Positions 9,089 to 18,280 of a stretch of 64,000 nucleotides of DNA are shown here, one piece after another. The stretch is taken from assembly GCA_964530825.1 (NCBI GenBank), contig CAZHCA010000008.1, positions 62,001 through 126,000 on the forward strand, written 5' to 3'. Source of the DNA: CAZHCA01 sp964530825 (GTDB lineage: Bacteria > Bacteroidota > Bacteroidia > Chitinophagales > Saprospiraceae). The number at the start of each line of letters is the position of its first letter. Within the stretch, counting starts at the first letter, position 1. Below the pieces are notes generated by a model. That model worked only from the letters and a program-made list of their open reading frames with translations. It was not told the origin of the DNA and did no database searches. The translations under genes and the position numbers were made by a program.

Positions 9089-10723
9089 CTAGGTCTGCAG
9101 GACCCCTACGTTAAAGGGGGCTACTTCGGCCCGGTTGGCCGCTTCGATACCCATAGTGATCATCTGGCGGGTCGCTAAAGGATCGATAATGGCATCTACC
9201 CAGAGGCGTGCGGCGGCGTAGTAAGGTGTAGTCTGGGTCTCGTACCGGTTCGTGATTTCGTCGAGCAGTTCCTTTTCCTCTTCGGGCGTAATTTCTTTCC
9301 CCTTACTCTTGAGGGAAGCGACTTGAATCTGCAGCAGTGTCTTTGCGGCCTGCGCGCCCCCCATAACTGCAATTTTAGCTGTAGGCCAGGCGGCAATCAG
9401 ACGCGGATCGTAGGCCTTGCCGCACATGGCGTAATTGCCGGCCCCGTAAGAATTACCGATCACGATGCTGAACTTCGGCACAGTAGAATTAGAAACGGCA
9501 TTAACCATCTTTGCGCCGTCTTTGATGATACCGCCGTGCTCAGAACGCGTGCCTACCATAAAGCCGGTAACATCGTGGAGGAAGACCAGCGGAATTTTCT
9601 TTTGGTTGCAGTTCATGATGAAACGTGCCGCCTTATCGGCCGAGTCGGAGTAGATTACGCCGCCGAACTGCATTTCCCCTTTGGCGTTTTTGACCAGCCT
9701 GCGATTATTGACGATAATTCCGACCGACCAGCCGTCGATGCGGGCATAGGCGCAGATGATAGTCTTGCCGTATCCTTCTTTATAATAAGTCAGTTCGGAG
9801 CGGTCGACCAGGCGCTCCAGCAACTCGATCGTATCGTAGGGTTTGGTCCGGTCCTCGGGGATGAGACGGTAGATCTCTTGCGGATCCTTCGCAGGCGGTG
9901 CGGGCTCGGCACGGTCGAAGCCGGTTTCCCGGGAGTGCCCGATCTTGTCCATCAGGTCCTTGATGGTGTCCAGGCAGGTAGGGTCGTCCGGTACCTTGTA
10001 GTCGGTAATGCCGGAGATTTCCGACTGGGTGGTGGCCCCGCCCAGCGTTTCTTTATCGACGTCTTCGCCGATGGCGGCTTTGACCAGGTAGGGACCGGCA
10101 AGAAAGATGCTACCCGTACCGTCGACGATCAGGGACTCGTCGGACATGATCGGCAGGTAGGCGCCCCCGGCGACGCAGCTGCCCATAATGGCTGCAATTT
10201 GCGGGATGCCTTTACTGGAAAGCACCGCATTGTTGCGGAAAATACGACCGAAGTGTTCTTTATCGGGGAAGATCTCGTCTTGCATGGGTAAGAATACTCC
10301 CGCACTGTCGACCAGGTAAATAATTGGGAGGTGGTTTTCGAGGGCGATCTCCTGGGCCCGCAGGTTTTTCTTGCCGGTAATGGGAAACCAGGCGCCCGCC
10401 TTAACGGTTGCATCATTGGCGACTACGATGCACTGGCGACCCCGCACGTATCCGATCACCACCACTACGCCGCCCGAGGGGCAACCGCCGTAGTCTTCGT
10501 ACATGCCGTATCCTGCAAAAGCACCTACCTCAAATTGGGCTTTATCCGCATCGAGCAGGTAGGCGATACGCTCGCGGGCCGTCATTTTGCCCTGCCCGTG
10601 CAGCTTGGCGATCTTCTTTTCGCCCCCGCCGAGGTGGATCTTATCGAGGAGTTGCCGTGTACGAGACAACAGCAATTTCATGTTGTCTTCGTTCTTGTTC
10701 TTTTCTAGATCCTGCTTGGTCAT
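9089..10723 (-). CDS. Acyl-CoA carboxylase carboxyltransferase (beta) subunit, methylcrotonyl-CoA type
   Basis: Transfers carboxyl from carboxybiotin to an acyl-CoA. The 544-residue product shows both crotonase-like halves. The N-half motif MGSCVAGGAYLPIMSDES matches 3-methylcrotonyl-CoA carboxylase beta rather than propionyl-CoA carboxylase, and the C-half has GNSYGAGNYAMCGKAYDP. This suggests leucine/isovalerate catabolism, together with the acyl-CoA dehydrogenase downstream. The biotin-carrying alpha subunit is not in the window. The ATG at 10723 (MTKQDLEKNK) is chosen over an upstream non-ATG extension with no homologous appearance. Substrate specificity is inferred. Confidence 0.9.
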   Translation of the reverse strand: MTKQDLEKNKNEDNMKLLLSRTRQLLDKIHLGGGEKKIAKLHGQGKMTARERIAYLLDADKAQFEVGAFAGYGMYEDYGGCPSGGVVVVIGYVRGRQCIVVANDATVKAGAWFPITGKKNLRAQEIALENHLPIIYLVDSAGVFLPMQDEIFPDKEHFGRIFRNNAVLSSKGIPQIAAIMGSCVAGGAYLPIMSDESLIVDGTGSIFLAGPYLVKAAIGEDVDKETLGGATTQSEISGITDYKVPDDPTCLDTIKDLMDKIGHSRETGFDRAEPAPPAKDPQEIYRLIPEDRTKPYDTIELLERLVDRSELTYYKEGYGKTIICAYARIDGWSVGIIVNNRRLVKNAKGEMQFGGVIYSDSADKAARFIMNCNQKKIPLVFLHDVTGFMVGTRSEHGGIIKDGAKMVNAVSNSTVPKFSIVIGNSYGAGNYAMCGKAYDPRLIAAWPTAKIAVMGGAQAAKTLLQIQVASLKSKGKEITPEEEKELLDEITNRYETQTTPYYAAARLWVDAIIDPLATRQMITMGIEAANRAEVAPFNVGVLQT

Positions 10724-10830
10724 TTTGGTAAGGGTTTGCTTGGGCGGGAAAATACGAAATTCGCCTGCCAATCCCACGGCCAGCTTATCAGATGGTTTGC
10801 GATTTGGTTTGAATTGCGTGCCGGCGCGTA

Positions 10831-12282
10831 TTATTTGACGCTAAACTCGTAGAAGTATTTGTCATACTCATCCGACTGGTTGTCGTAAATGCCTTCCATG
10901 ACGACTTTGTCGGGGGCGCTTTGCAAAAGGTGAATGGCTTCCTCAACGTCTTCCACCGATTGGGCATTGATGTGGGTGATCACAAAGCCCGGCGCCATAT
11001 TGGTGCGTTCGATACGACTGCCGCGCAGGATTGATACCACCTTCACGCCCGGTTCGGGGTAGCGGTTGCGCTCCTTCTGGGTAAGGTTGCGCAACTCGAA
11101 GCCAAGTTCTACCAACAGGTCATCGTCGCGTGCATTGTAGAGTTGGGTATTGTTGCTTTTGTTTTTCAGCACGACATTGGCATCGTAGCGCTTGCCCTTT
11201 CTGATGTAGGTCACCGTAATGGTATTGCCGGGGCGGTAGCGCCCTACCAATTCCTGCATTTCCGGCATCGAATAAGTATTGACGCCATTGATGCTTACAA
11301 TGACATCTCCTTTTTTCAAGCCGGCATCATCGGCACCGCTGCCGGGCGTGACCGACTCAATATATACGCCCTGCACTTTTTCGAGGCCAAGGTTTTTGGC
11401 ACGCCGGTTGTCGATTTCTTTTATGAAGACCCCTAAGAGGGCACGTTGCACCATGCCGTAATCGCGCAGATCGCGGATCACTTTGCGCACCAGGTTAGCG
11501 GGCACGGCGAAGGAATATCCTTCGTAGCGGCCGGAGCGGGTAATGATAGCAGTATTGATGCCGACCAGTTCGCCGTTGGTGTTGACCAGCGCACCGCCGC
11601 TATTTCCGGGGTTAACGGCAGCATCGGTCTGAATGAAAGATTCAATGCGGTCCTGCCCTTCGAGGATATCAATGCTGCGACCTTTGGCGCTGACAATACC
11701 GGCGGTGACGGTCGATTCTAAGTTGAAGGGATTGCCTACTGCCAACACCCATTCACCGATACGCAGGGAGTCGGAATCACCGAAGATCAGGTAAGGCAGG
11801 TTTTGGGCCTTGATTTTAATGAGCGCTAAGTCGGTAGAAGGATCCGTGCCGATGATGGAGGCTTTGAATTCGCGTTTGTTGTTGAGCGTTACGTAGATCT
11901 CATCGCCTTCAATTACGTGATTGTTGGTGACGATATAGCCATCGGGCGAAATGACTACCCCAGAACCCGAGTTGGCACCGTAAGAGCTGCCGCCGCCCAG
12001 GAAGTCGAAAGCGCCGCCACCTTGTACGGTTTTGATATTGACCACGGAGGGCGTAACTGCTTCCGCAGCGCTGGTAAATTCGGTGGGAGCAGTAGAAAGG
12101 AAGGTTCGTCGCGTCGGAGACAATAGTGGATCGGGCTCCAGATTAGTGTAACGGGCTGCCGTGGTTTCCCGGATAACTATCTTTTGAGGGGGGACGATCC
12201 AGCGGTAGAGGAAAACGGCCAGGACGGCGCTCAGCAAGGCGCACAGCATCAGGGGACCGAATTGTTTTATGGTGCGTTTCAT
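10831..12282 (-). CDS. HtrA/Do-family serine protease
   Basis: Envelope quality-control protease/chaperone. The 483-residue protein has an N-terminal membrane anchor or signal (LMLCALLSAVLAVFLY), a trypsin-like domain with His in NNHVIEG, Asp in STDLALIKI and Ser in NPGNSGGAL, and two C-terminal PDZ domains, the first around GVYIESVTPGSGADDAGL. Length and order match DegP/DegQ relatives. It is divergent from the small membrane gene at 12485. DegP, DegQ or DegS identity cannot be decided by eye. Confidence 0.94.
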   Translation of the reverse strand: MKRTIKQFGPLMLCALLSAVLAVFLYRWIVPPQKIVIRETTAARYTNLEPDPLLSPTRRTFLSTAPTEFTSAAEAVTPSVVNIKTVQGGGAFDFLGGGSSYGANSGSGVVISPDGYIVTNNHVIEGDEIYVTLNNKREFKASIIGTDPSTDLALIKIKAQNLPYLIFGDSDSLRIGEWVLAVGNPFNLESTVTAGIVSAKGRSIDILEGQDRIESFIQTDAAVNPGNSGGALVNTNGELVGINTAIITRSGRYEGYSFAVPANLVRKVIRDLRDYGMVQRALLGVFIKEIDNRRAKNLGLEKVQGVYIESVTPGSGADDAGLKKGDVIVSINGVNTYSMPEMQELVGRYRPGNTITVTYIRKGKRYDANVVLKNKSNNTQLYNARDDDLLVELGFELRNLTQKERNRYPEPGVKVVSILRGSRIERTNMAPGFVITHINAQSVEDVEEAIHLLQSAPDKVVMEGIYDNQSDEYDKYFYEFSVK

Positions 12283-12484
12283 GTGTCTACTAAGTGATGC
12301 GGCCGTATCATCTATGCTGTTTGCAACAACACAAAGGCGGCCAAGAACAAATCGGGTAACGTTATAACGGGAAAATGCTTTTTTTCACGTTCCCTAATAT
12401 AACGAAAGCCCCGCAATCAAGCAATCTGCAGGCCAAGTGCATTGTACGTTAAAAATCCTTACTTTTCCCGGAAAGTTTTTCGAT

Positions 12485-12742
12485 ATGGCTAGAAAAGGGT
12501 GGCAAAGGTTGTTTCCCGAACAAGACGAATCTTACCCCGGCAATATTTGGGGGTGGAAAGTATCGCTCATCGGCGCTGCGGTCTTGATTTTATTGCTGGG
12601 CTTGATGATTTACCGGCATATCACCCTTGATGTACCATTCGGATCGCCCGATGGGGCCTCAGATGAACCGCGCGATACCACATTAAACCGAACGACAGAG
12701 CAAGATGACCATCCCTTTTTTCAAATACCAGGGCGCCGGTAA
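12485..12742 (+). CDS. Small single-pass membrane protein upstream of dapF
   Basis: An 85-residue product with one transmembrane segment (VSLIGAAVLILLLGLMIY, about residues 28-45) and a charged C-terminal tail. The ATG at 12485 is chosen because it gives MARKGWQRLFPEQDE, a normal cytoplasmic N-terminus; the frame extends upstream without a good start. It overlaps the first 38 bases of dapF in another frame, implying translational coupling. It is not a known dapF partner; the arrangement seems typical of small Bacteroidota membrane proteins, but no family is recognised. Confidence 0.65.
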   Translation: MARKGWQRLFPEQDESYPGNIWGWKVSLIGAAVLILLLGLMIYRHITLDVPFGSPDGASDEPRDTTLNRTTEQDDHPFFQIPGRR

Positions 12743-13550
12743 CGATTTTATTATCGTAGATAACCGGGCGGGGCGTTTCCCGCGGTCCAGCGATGCAAAT
12801 TTTATAGCCTGGTTGTGCGACCGGCGATTTGGTGTCGGGGCCGATGGACTCATGTTGCTGGAGCAGCATGCTGGATACGATTTTTACATGCGTTATTACA
12901 ATGCCGACGGACGGCCCGGCAGCATGTGCGGTAATGGCGGGCGGTGTATCGCCGAATTAGCCAAAGATTTGGATATTATCGGTCTGGAGGCTACTTTTCT
13001 AGCCGTAGACGGTCCCCATCGGGTGCGGCTGCCGCGGCGCGGTTGGGTAGAATTGCAAATGCAAGATGTGGAGCAGATCGAAATAGGAGCAGATTACTAC
13101 TTTCTGGATACCGGATCGCCCCATTATGTGCGTGTGGTAGACGATCTGTCGACCGTCGATGTCGAAAGGGAAGGGCGAGCTGTTCGCTACAGTCCACGCT
13201 TTCGTCAGCTGGGGACTAACGTCAACTTTATCGAACCATTCGAAAGCGGGTTGCGCATCGCAACCTACGAGCGAGGTGTAGAGGGGGAAACCCTGGCTTG
13301 CGGAACCGGTGTCACAGCGGCTGCCCTGGTAACCCATCTGCGCGAAGGCGGCGGAGCACCGCAGGGCAGGGTTGCCGTAAAGGCGAGAGGCGGAGCGTTA
13401 GAAGTTCGGTTTACCTACCGCGACGGCCGCTTTGAAAATATTTGGCTATGCGGCCCCGCCCGGGCAGTTTACCAAGGAACGGTCAAGGAGGATGCCTACC
13501 CGGGGCTGGAAGCCACTGCATTTTTCCAACAGCAAGAAAAGACAACCTGA
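12705..13550 (+). CDS. dapF: Diaminopimelate epimerase
   Basis: Interconverts LL- and meso-diaminopimelate for lysine and peptidoglycan synthesis; cytoplasmic. The 281-residue protein carries both catalytic cysteines, in MCGNGGRC and in ACGTGVTA, and the N-terminal FFKYQGAGNDFI motif. The start overlaps the upstream membrane gene by 38 bases, and the stop (TGA) shares one base with the ATG of threonine aldolase, so the three genes form one coupled unit. Confidence 0.96.
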   Translation: MTIPFFKYQGAGNDFIIVDNRAGRFPRSSDANFIAWLCDRRFGVGADGLMLLEQHAGYDFYMRYYNADGRPGSMCGNGGRCIAELAKDLDIIGLEATFLAVDGPHRVRLPRRGWVELQMQDVEQIEIGADYYFLDTGSPHYVRVVDDLSTVDVEREGRAVRYSPRFRQLGTNVNFIEPFESGLRIATYERGVEGETLACGTGVTAAALVTHLREGGGAPQGRVAVKARGGALEVRFTYRDGRFENIWLCGPARAVYQGTVKEDAYPGLEATAFFQQQEKTT

Positions 13551-14608
13551 TGCAAGTAAATCTAATCAGCGATACCGTTACCCGGCCCACACCGGGCATG
13601 CTGCAGGCGATGATGGCTGCCGAGGTAGGCGATGATGTTTTCGGGCAAGATCCAACGGTCAACCGCCTGGAAGCACGTGTGGCAGAAATGTTTGGCAAAC
13701 CCGCCGCCGTTTTTTGTCCGTCCGGCACCATGACCAACCAAATTGCGCTTAAAGTACATACCCAACCGCTCGACGAGGTAATATGTGAGGAAAAATCGCA
13801 CATTTATCAGTACGAGGCAGCAGGCTACGCTTTTAATTCCGGTATCGGGATCAATCTCGTTCGGGGAGAAAACGGCAAGATGCGTGCAGAGCAAGTTGCA
13901 GCGGCCATCAAACCGCGATTTGATTGGTTGCCGCGCACGGCCGTGGTCGTTTTGGAAAACACTTGTAATAAAGGGGGCGGCAGTTATTATACGCTCGACG
14001 AGGTACGCCCGATCGCCCGATTGTGCCGGGAAAATGATTTGAAATTGCACCTCGACGGGGCGCGGTTATTCAATGCCTTAGTGGAGACGGAAGAAAAGAC
14101 AGCAGAAGTAGGCGAGCTTTTCGATAGCCTATCTATCTGCTTGTCAAAGGGTTTGGGGGCACCGGTCGGGTCGGTTCTCATTGGGGAGAAGGATTTTATT
14201 GCTGAGGCCCGGCGGTTTCGAAAGGTTATGGGCGGCGGCATGCGGCAAGCCGGTTACCTGGCAGCTGCTTGTCTGTACGCGCTCGGTAACCACATCGACC
14301 GGCTGAAGGAGGACAATGACCGGGCTTTTCAATTGGGGGATAAGCTTCGGCAGTTGGATTGGATAGAGGCGGTTCGACCGGTGCAGACCAATATCGTGAT
14401 TTTTGATTTGATGCCTCCGCTCACCGCCGACGACGTGCTGCATAAGTTGGAAGAGAAAGGGATCAAGGCTGCATCCTTCGGGCCCCGTACTATTCGCTTC
14501 GTCACCCACCTTGATGTGGATGACCGGATGATCGCGCATTGTTTATCTACCTTGGAGGCCCTTTCGGATCAGCTGTCGCCCATACCGAGTGCTTCGAAAG
14601 AAGGATAA
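13550..14608 (+). CDS. ltaE: Low-specificity threonine aldolase family protein
   Basis: PLP-dependent enzyme that cleaves threonine (and allo-threonine) to glycine and acetaldehyde. 352 residues, beginning VNLISDTVTRPTPGML as in the family. The PLP-lysine is in ICLSKGLGAPVGS, and the HLDGARLFNA motif is present. The ATG at 13550 is used since it directly overlaps the dapF stop (TGATG). An earlier in-frame start inside dapF would add unrelated sequence. Specificity for L- or allo-threonine cannot be told. Confidence 0.92.
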   Translation: MQVNLISDTVTRPTPGMLQAMMAAEVGDDVFGQDPTVNRLEARVAEMFGKPAAVFCPSGTMTNQIALKVHTQPLDEVICEEKSHIYQYEAAGYAFNSGIGINLVRGENGKMRAEQVAAAIKPRFDWLPRTAVVVLENTCNKGGGSYYTLDEVRPIARLCRENDLKLHLDGARLFNALVETEEKTAEVGELFDSLSICLSKGLGAPVGSVLIGEKDFIAEARRFRKVMGGGMRQAGYLAAACLYALGNHIDRLKEDNDRAFQLGDKLRQLDWIEAVRPVQTNIVIFDLMPPLTADDVLHKLEEKGIKAASFGPRTIRFVTHLDVDDRMIAHCLSTLEALSDQLSPIPSASKEG

Positions 14609-14613
14609 AAAAG

Positions 14614-15204
14614 CTAGGTTTCTCCTTTGCGTCGGTTGATCTCGTCCCGGATTTCAGCTGCCCGCTCGTAATCCTCTTCGGCCAAGACCTCCTCCAACAT
14701 ACGGTTCAGGTCTTCGACAGAGTAGGTAGACAGGCTGTTGCCCGATTTTGCCTTGCTCGTTCGGGTAGCCGTAGAAGTGGCTTTTTCTTCGGTTTCCTCC
14801 AAAACTACGCCGGCAGCATCGAGGATGAATTCGTAGGTGTAAATCGGGCAGTTAAAGCGTACGGCCATGGCCAGCGCATCGGACGTGCGGGAGTCGATCT
14901 CAACAATTTCATTGTCTTTGACGCAGATCAGTCGAGCGTAGAAAATGCCGTCCAGTAGGTTGTTGATAACGACTTCCTTGAGCTGTACCGTGAAAGTTTC
15001 CAGCGTATTTTTGAAGAGATCGTGGGTTAAAGGGCGGTTGGGCGTCATTTTTTCCATAGCTACAGCAATGGCCTGGGCTTCAAAGCTGCCGATGACAATG
15101 GGGAGTCGCCGGGAGCCTTCGGTTTCGCCTAAAACCACTGCATAATTATGGGATTGGGTGACGCTATGGGAGAGGGCAACTATTTCCAATTCAATCTTTC
15201 TCAT
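14614..15204 (-). CDS. Bifunctional nuclease domain (DUF151) protein with UVR motif
   Basis: 196 residues. Residues 1-135 form a DUF151/bifunctional nuclease domain, with LPIVIGSFEAQAIA and the DSRTSDALAMAVRF block. A low-complexity Thr/Ser linker is followed by a UVR-like helix pair (EVLAEEDYERAAEIRDEI), as found in UvrB/ClpC. This combination is common in Bacteroidota. Family members are linked to RNA/DNA cleavage or stress responses, but the bacterial role is poorly known. The ATG at 15204 (MRKIELEIVAL) is preferred over a start 8 codons upstream. It converges on ltaE with 5 bases between stops. Confidence 0.88.
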   Translation of the reverse strand: MRKIELEIVALSHSVTQSHNYAVVLGETEGSRRLPIVIGSFEAQAIAVAMEKMTPNRPLTHDLFKNTLETFTVQLKEVVINNLLDGIFYARLICVKDNEIVEIDSRTSDALAMAVRFNCPIYTYEFILDAAGVVLEETEEKATSTATRTSKAKSGNSLSTYSVEDLNRMLEEVLAEEDYERAAEIRDEINRRKGET

Positions 15205-15347
15205 AATCCGTTCAGTAGTGATCCGCAAATTTTCAAAAATTCGGCGTCAATCGCCTCTTTTTGCGGAAATTTATAGGAAGATCTTCCTCTGCCGGAGAGA
15301 GGAAGTTACGATGAAAAAGCAAAATTCTCAAACTTGCTCATGGATCC

Positions 15348-16118
15348 TTATTCTGCTTTGGTCAGGGACTTTGCTTCGTTCCAGAGGGCGTCCATTTCTT
15401 CCAGGGACATATCCGTCAGGGATCGCGGGGCGTGCGTTTCGATGTACTCAAACCGCTGCTTAAATTTTTGGTTTACCCGTTCGAGCGCTGTTTCGGGATC
15501 GATGCCTTGAAAACGGGCGTAATTTATTAAAGAAAACAGTACGTCACCAAATTCTTCCTCTTTTTCCACTTGTGCATTCTCCTTTTGCATGGCGCTATGG
15601 AGTTCTTCCATTTCTTCTCGTACTTTCTCCCAGACTTGTTCGGTGTTTTCCCATTCAAAACCCACCTGTTTGGTTTTTTCCTGCATACGGAAAGCCTTAA
15701 CCATAGCCGGTAGCGAACGGGGTACGCCGCCCAAGACCGACTTCTTGCCTTCTTTTAACTTAAGCTGCTCCCAGTTGCGCTTTACTTCGTCTTCGTTGGC
15801 TACATGCAAGTCGCCGTAGATGTGCGGGTGCCTCTTAATCAGTTTATCGCAGACCGAATGGAGTGCATCGGCTATGTCGAAGGCGCCCTTTTCGGAGGCG
15901 ATTTTCGCGTAGAAGACCATGTGCAGCATGAGGTCGCCGATTTCTTCCCGGATACCGTCCAGGTCTTCCTGCAGGATAGCGTCGGCCAATTCGTAGGTTT
16001 CTTCAATAGTCAGGTTGCGCAGGCTTTGGAAGGTTTGCTTACGGTCCCAGGGGCATTGTTCGCGGAGTTCATCCATGATGGTGAGCAAGCGTTCAAAAGC
16101 AGCTAGTTTTTTCTGCAT
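15348..16118 (-). CDS. mazG: Nucleoside triphosphate pyrophosphohydrolase MazG
   Basis: Hydrolyses (d)NTPs to NMP and pyrophosphate, cleaning the nucleotide pool. The 256-residue protein shows the tandem MazG helical domains: CPWDRKQTFQSL and EETYELADAI in the first copy, and EEFGDVLFSLINYAR in the second. This is the normal two-domain arrangement. Upstream lies a divergent small membrane gene at 16230. Confidence 0.95.
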   Translation of the reverse strand: MQKKLAAFERLLTIMDELREQCPWDRKQTFQSLRNLTIEETYELADAILQEDLDGIREEIGDLMLHMVFYAKIASEKGAFDIADALHSVCDKLIKRHPHIYGDLHVANEDEVKRNWEQLKLKEGKKSVLGGVPRSLPAMVKAFRMQEKTKQVGFEWENTEQVWEKVREEMEELHSAMQKENAQVEKEEEFGDVLFSLINYARFQGIDPETALERVNQKFKQRFEYIETHAPRSLTDMSLEEMDALWNEAKSLTKAE

Positions 16119-16229
16119 GGGTGGCGGTTTTTCCTTTACTTTGCCGTTGCGGCTGTAAGGAAGTTAATAACAGGTGTAAACCTCGTTCGATCGGGTATTG
16201 TTTGAAAGTAAAGATAGATAAAACGACTT

Positions 16230-16466
16230 ATGGAGTTCTTATATGTGCTTGCGATTATCTTTGGCGTTTTCGGCGTTTCTTTTGCGTTGATCAATCTGCG
16301 CCATATTGTTACCGGCAAGGAGTTTCGCGGGACTTGCGCTACCAATAATCCCATGCTGAAAAATCAGGTTGGGGAGTGCGGGGTGTGCGGAAAGTCTGCC
16401 GACGAAGCCTGCAAAATGCCCGAGCAGGACCGCGGTAGTCAGCAGGTTAAGCCTTCTACTGTCTAG
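16230..16466 (+). CDS. Small Cys-rich membrane protein (NqrM/DUF539-like)
   Basis: A 78-residue protein with an N-terminal transmembrane helix (about 2-22) and a cytoplasmic or periplasmic tail carrying a Cys cluster: one Cys in FRGTCATNN, CGVC, then CKMP. The pattern of a G-T-C followed by a CxxC cluster recalls NqrM, the small protein that helps mature Na+-NQR by iron delivery, but similarity is only by eye and no nqr genes are present here. Its stop abuts the stop of the convergent CoA-binding gene. Confidence 0.7.
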   Translation: MEFLYVLAIIFGVFGVSFALINLRHIVTGKEFRGTCATNNPMLKNQVGECGVCGKSADEACKMPEQDRGSQQVKPSTV

Positions 16467-16829
16467 TCAGTACGATTGCATCGCCAGTCTTACCAAGGTA
16501 CACGTATTTTCCACCTTAATACCGGCATTGCGCAGCGATTCGGCCAGTGCTGGGTTTTCAGTGCCGGGATTGAAAATCACCCTTCGGAGCCCTAAGGTCA
16601 GCAAGTAATCCAGATATTCGGCCTGTAATTTGGGGTTAATGTAAAGCGTTGCCGTGTCTACCTGGTCAATTTGTGGTTGGCCGGTGCGTATCGGTTGGCC
16701 ATGGACGGTTCCTTCCCTAGCGCCAATAAGTACTACTTCGTGTCCGGCCCTGAGTAAGCGATCGACTGCATCGTAGGCGGTGCGGCGTGGATTTGTACTA
16801 GCGCCGATGACTACTGTTTTTTTCGACAT
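16467..16829 (-). CDS. CoA-binding domain protein (YccU-like)
   Basis: A 120-residue single-domain Rossmann protein of the CoA_binding_2 family. It shows the dinucleotide-type start VVIGASTNPRRTAYDAV and the conserved NPGTENP loop followed by VENTCTLVRL at the C-terminus, as in YccU/succinyl-CoA-synthetase-like domains. Function in the cell is unknown. Stand-alone length is typical for the family. Confidence 0.85.
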   Translation of the reverse strand: MSKKTVVIGASTNPRRTAYDAVDRLLRAGHEVVLIGAREGTVHGQPIRTGQPQIDQVDTATLYINPKLQAEYLDYLLTLGLRRVIFNPGTENPALAESLRNAGIKVENTCTLVRLAMQSY

Positions 16830-16930
16830 GCTGCTGTTTAAATCATTCCTTTTTCTACCCCGGAAACACTATGAGGCACCAGCAGTTGACCTGTCGAGCA
16901 CTTCATTAGTTTTCTCATTGCTTCCGTGTA

Positions 16931-18280
16931 TCAGATCATCAGCCGCACCGGATCTTCCAAAATTTCTTTAAATGTAGCTAGGAACTTAGCACCGGTGGCA
17001 CCGTCGACGACGCGGTGGTCGCAAGACATGGTCACCTTCATGATATTGCCCACGGTCAGTTCACCATTGCGCACTACGGCCTTTTCCATAATACCTCCGA
17101 CGGCCATGATACAGCTATCCGGTGGGTTGATGATGGCGGTAAACTCCTCGATACCGAACATTCCCAGGTTGGAAATGGTGAACGTATTGCCCTGCATTTG
17201 TTCCGGCTTGAGTTTGCGGTTGCGCGCCAATCCAGCCAGTTCCTTCACCTCTACATTGATCTGGGAGAGGGTTTTAATGTCGGCATAGCGCACTACAGGA
17301 ACCATCAGACCTTCGTCGATGGCTACTGCTACCCCAACGTTGACGTCCTTATTCTCGCGGATGACCTCGCCGGTCCAGGTGGAGTTGACCATCGGATGCT
17401 GTCGCAATGCAATTGCAGCTGCTTTGATGATGAAATCATTAAATGAGATTTTGGTAGGAGCAACCTCATTGACGCGTTTGCGCGTTTGAATTGCCTTCGC
17501 CATATCGATCTCCAGGGTCAGGTAGAAGTGCGGAGCGGTAAACTTACTCTCACTGAGCCGGCGCGCGATGGTTTTGCGCATTTGAGAGATGGGTTTATCC
17601 TCGTACTGGTTTTCGCCCCCGGAAAACATAAAAGGGGTCATCGGTGCGGCAGGAGCCTTTTGCTCGGCGGGTAGCTGCTGTGGCTGAGGCTGCTGCGGTT
17701 GGGGTGCCGGTTGGGCTTCCGGAGCTGCTGGCTGGGCCGGTTGGCTGGCCAGGAAGGCTTCGATGTCACGTTTAATGATCCGGCCGTTATCGCCGGTGCC
17801 GGTTACTTCGGCTAGGTTAATGCCCGACTGCTCGGCCATACTTTTGGCTAAAGGTGATGCTTTGATGCGCTGACTATCTCCGGTCTCGTTGGCAGCCGTT
17901 GCGCCCGCTTGCTGCGGAGCAGGACTGGGGGCCGGTGCTGTTGACTCGGTAGACTCTTCAGAAGGTGGGTTTTCCTTTTCTTGCTCTTCCGCTCCATTGT
18001 TCGAGCCGTTATCGGCAGATTCAATAGCGGCTTTCCAATCTTCACCTTCCTCACCAATGACTGCAATGACACCGTCGATAGGAACGGGCCCTTCTTTGAT
18101 GGCAATATGCAAGAGCACGCCATCAACGAAACTATCGAGTTCCATCGTGGCTTTATCGGTTTCTACTTCTGCTAAGGTTTCTCCCGCTTCTACGGTGTCG
18201 CCCTCTGACTTCAACCATTCGATAATATTTCCTTCTTCCATGGTATCGCTCATGCGGGGCATGCGGATAACTTCAGCCAT
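16931..18280 (-). CDS. pdhC: Pyruvate dehydrogenase E2, dihydrolipoamide acetyltransferase
   Basis: E2 core of the pyruvate dehydrogenase complex. 449 residues: one lipoyl domain (1-75; lipoyl-Lys in VETDKATMELDS, Lys43), an acidic/Pro-rich linker, the E3/E1-binding domain (KASPLAKSMAEQSGINL, about 135-170), an Ala/Pro/Gln-rich linker and the catalytic domain ending with MSCDHRVVDGATG. A single lipoyl domain and long linkers are usual for Bacteroidota. E1 and E3 genes are not adjacent. The branched-chain E2 cannot be fully excluded. Confidence 0.93.
   Translation of the reverse strand: MAEVIRMPRMSDTMEEGNIIEWLKSEGDTVEAGETLAEVETDKATMELDSFVDGVLLHIAIKEGPVPIDGVIAVIGEEGEDWKAAIESADNGSNNGAEEQEKENPPSEESTESTAPAPSPAPQQAGATAANETGDSQRIKASPLAKSMAEQSGINLAEVTGTGDNGRIIKRDIEAFLASQPAQPAAPEAQPAPQPQQPQPQQLPAEQKAPAAPMTPFMFSGGENQYEDKPISQMRKTIARRLSESKFTAPHFYLTLEIDMAKAIQTRKRVNEVAPTKISFNDFIIKAAAIALRQHPMVNSTWTGEVIRENKDVNVGVAVAIDEGLMVPVVRYADIKTLSQINVEVKELAGLARNRKLKPEQMQGNTFTISNLGMFGIEEFTAIINPPDSCIMAVGGIMEKAVVRNGELTVGNIMKVTMSCDHRVVDGATGAKFLATFKEILEDPVRLMI

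Noticed and set aside
9323..10291. 322-codon plus-strand ORF opposite the carboxylase gene
   Set aside because: It is antisense to a clearly conserved carboxyltransferase; long antisense frames arise from codon bias.
15311..15463. Short plus-strand ORF with a signal-like start before mazG end
   Set aside because: It overlaps the mazG C-terminus and has no independent support.
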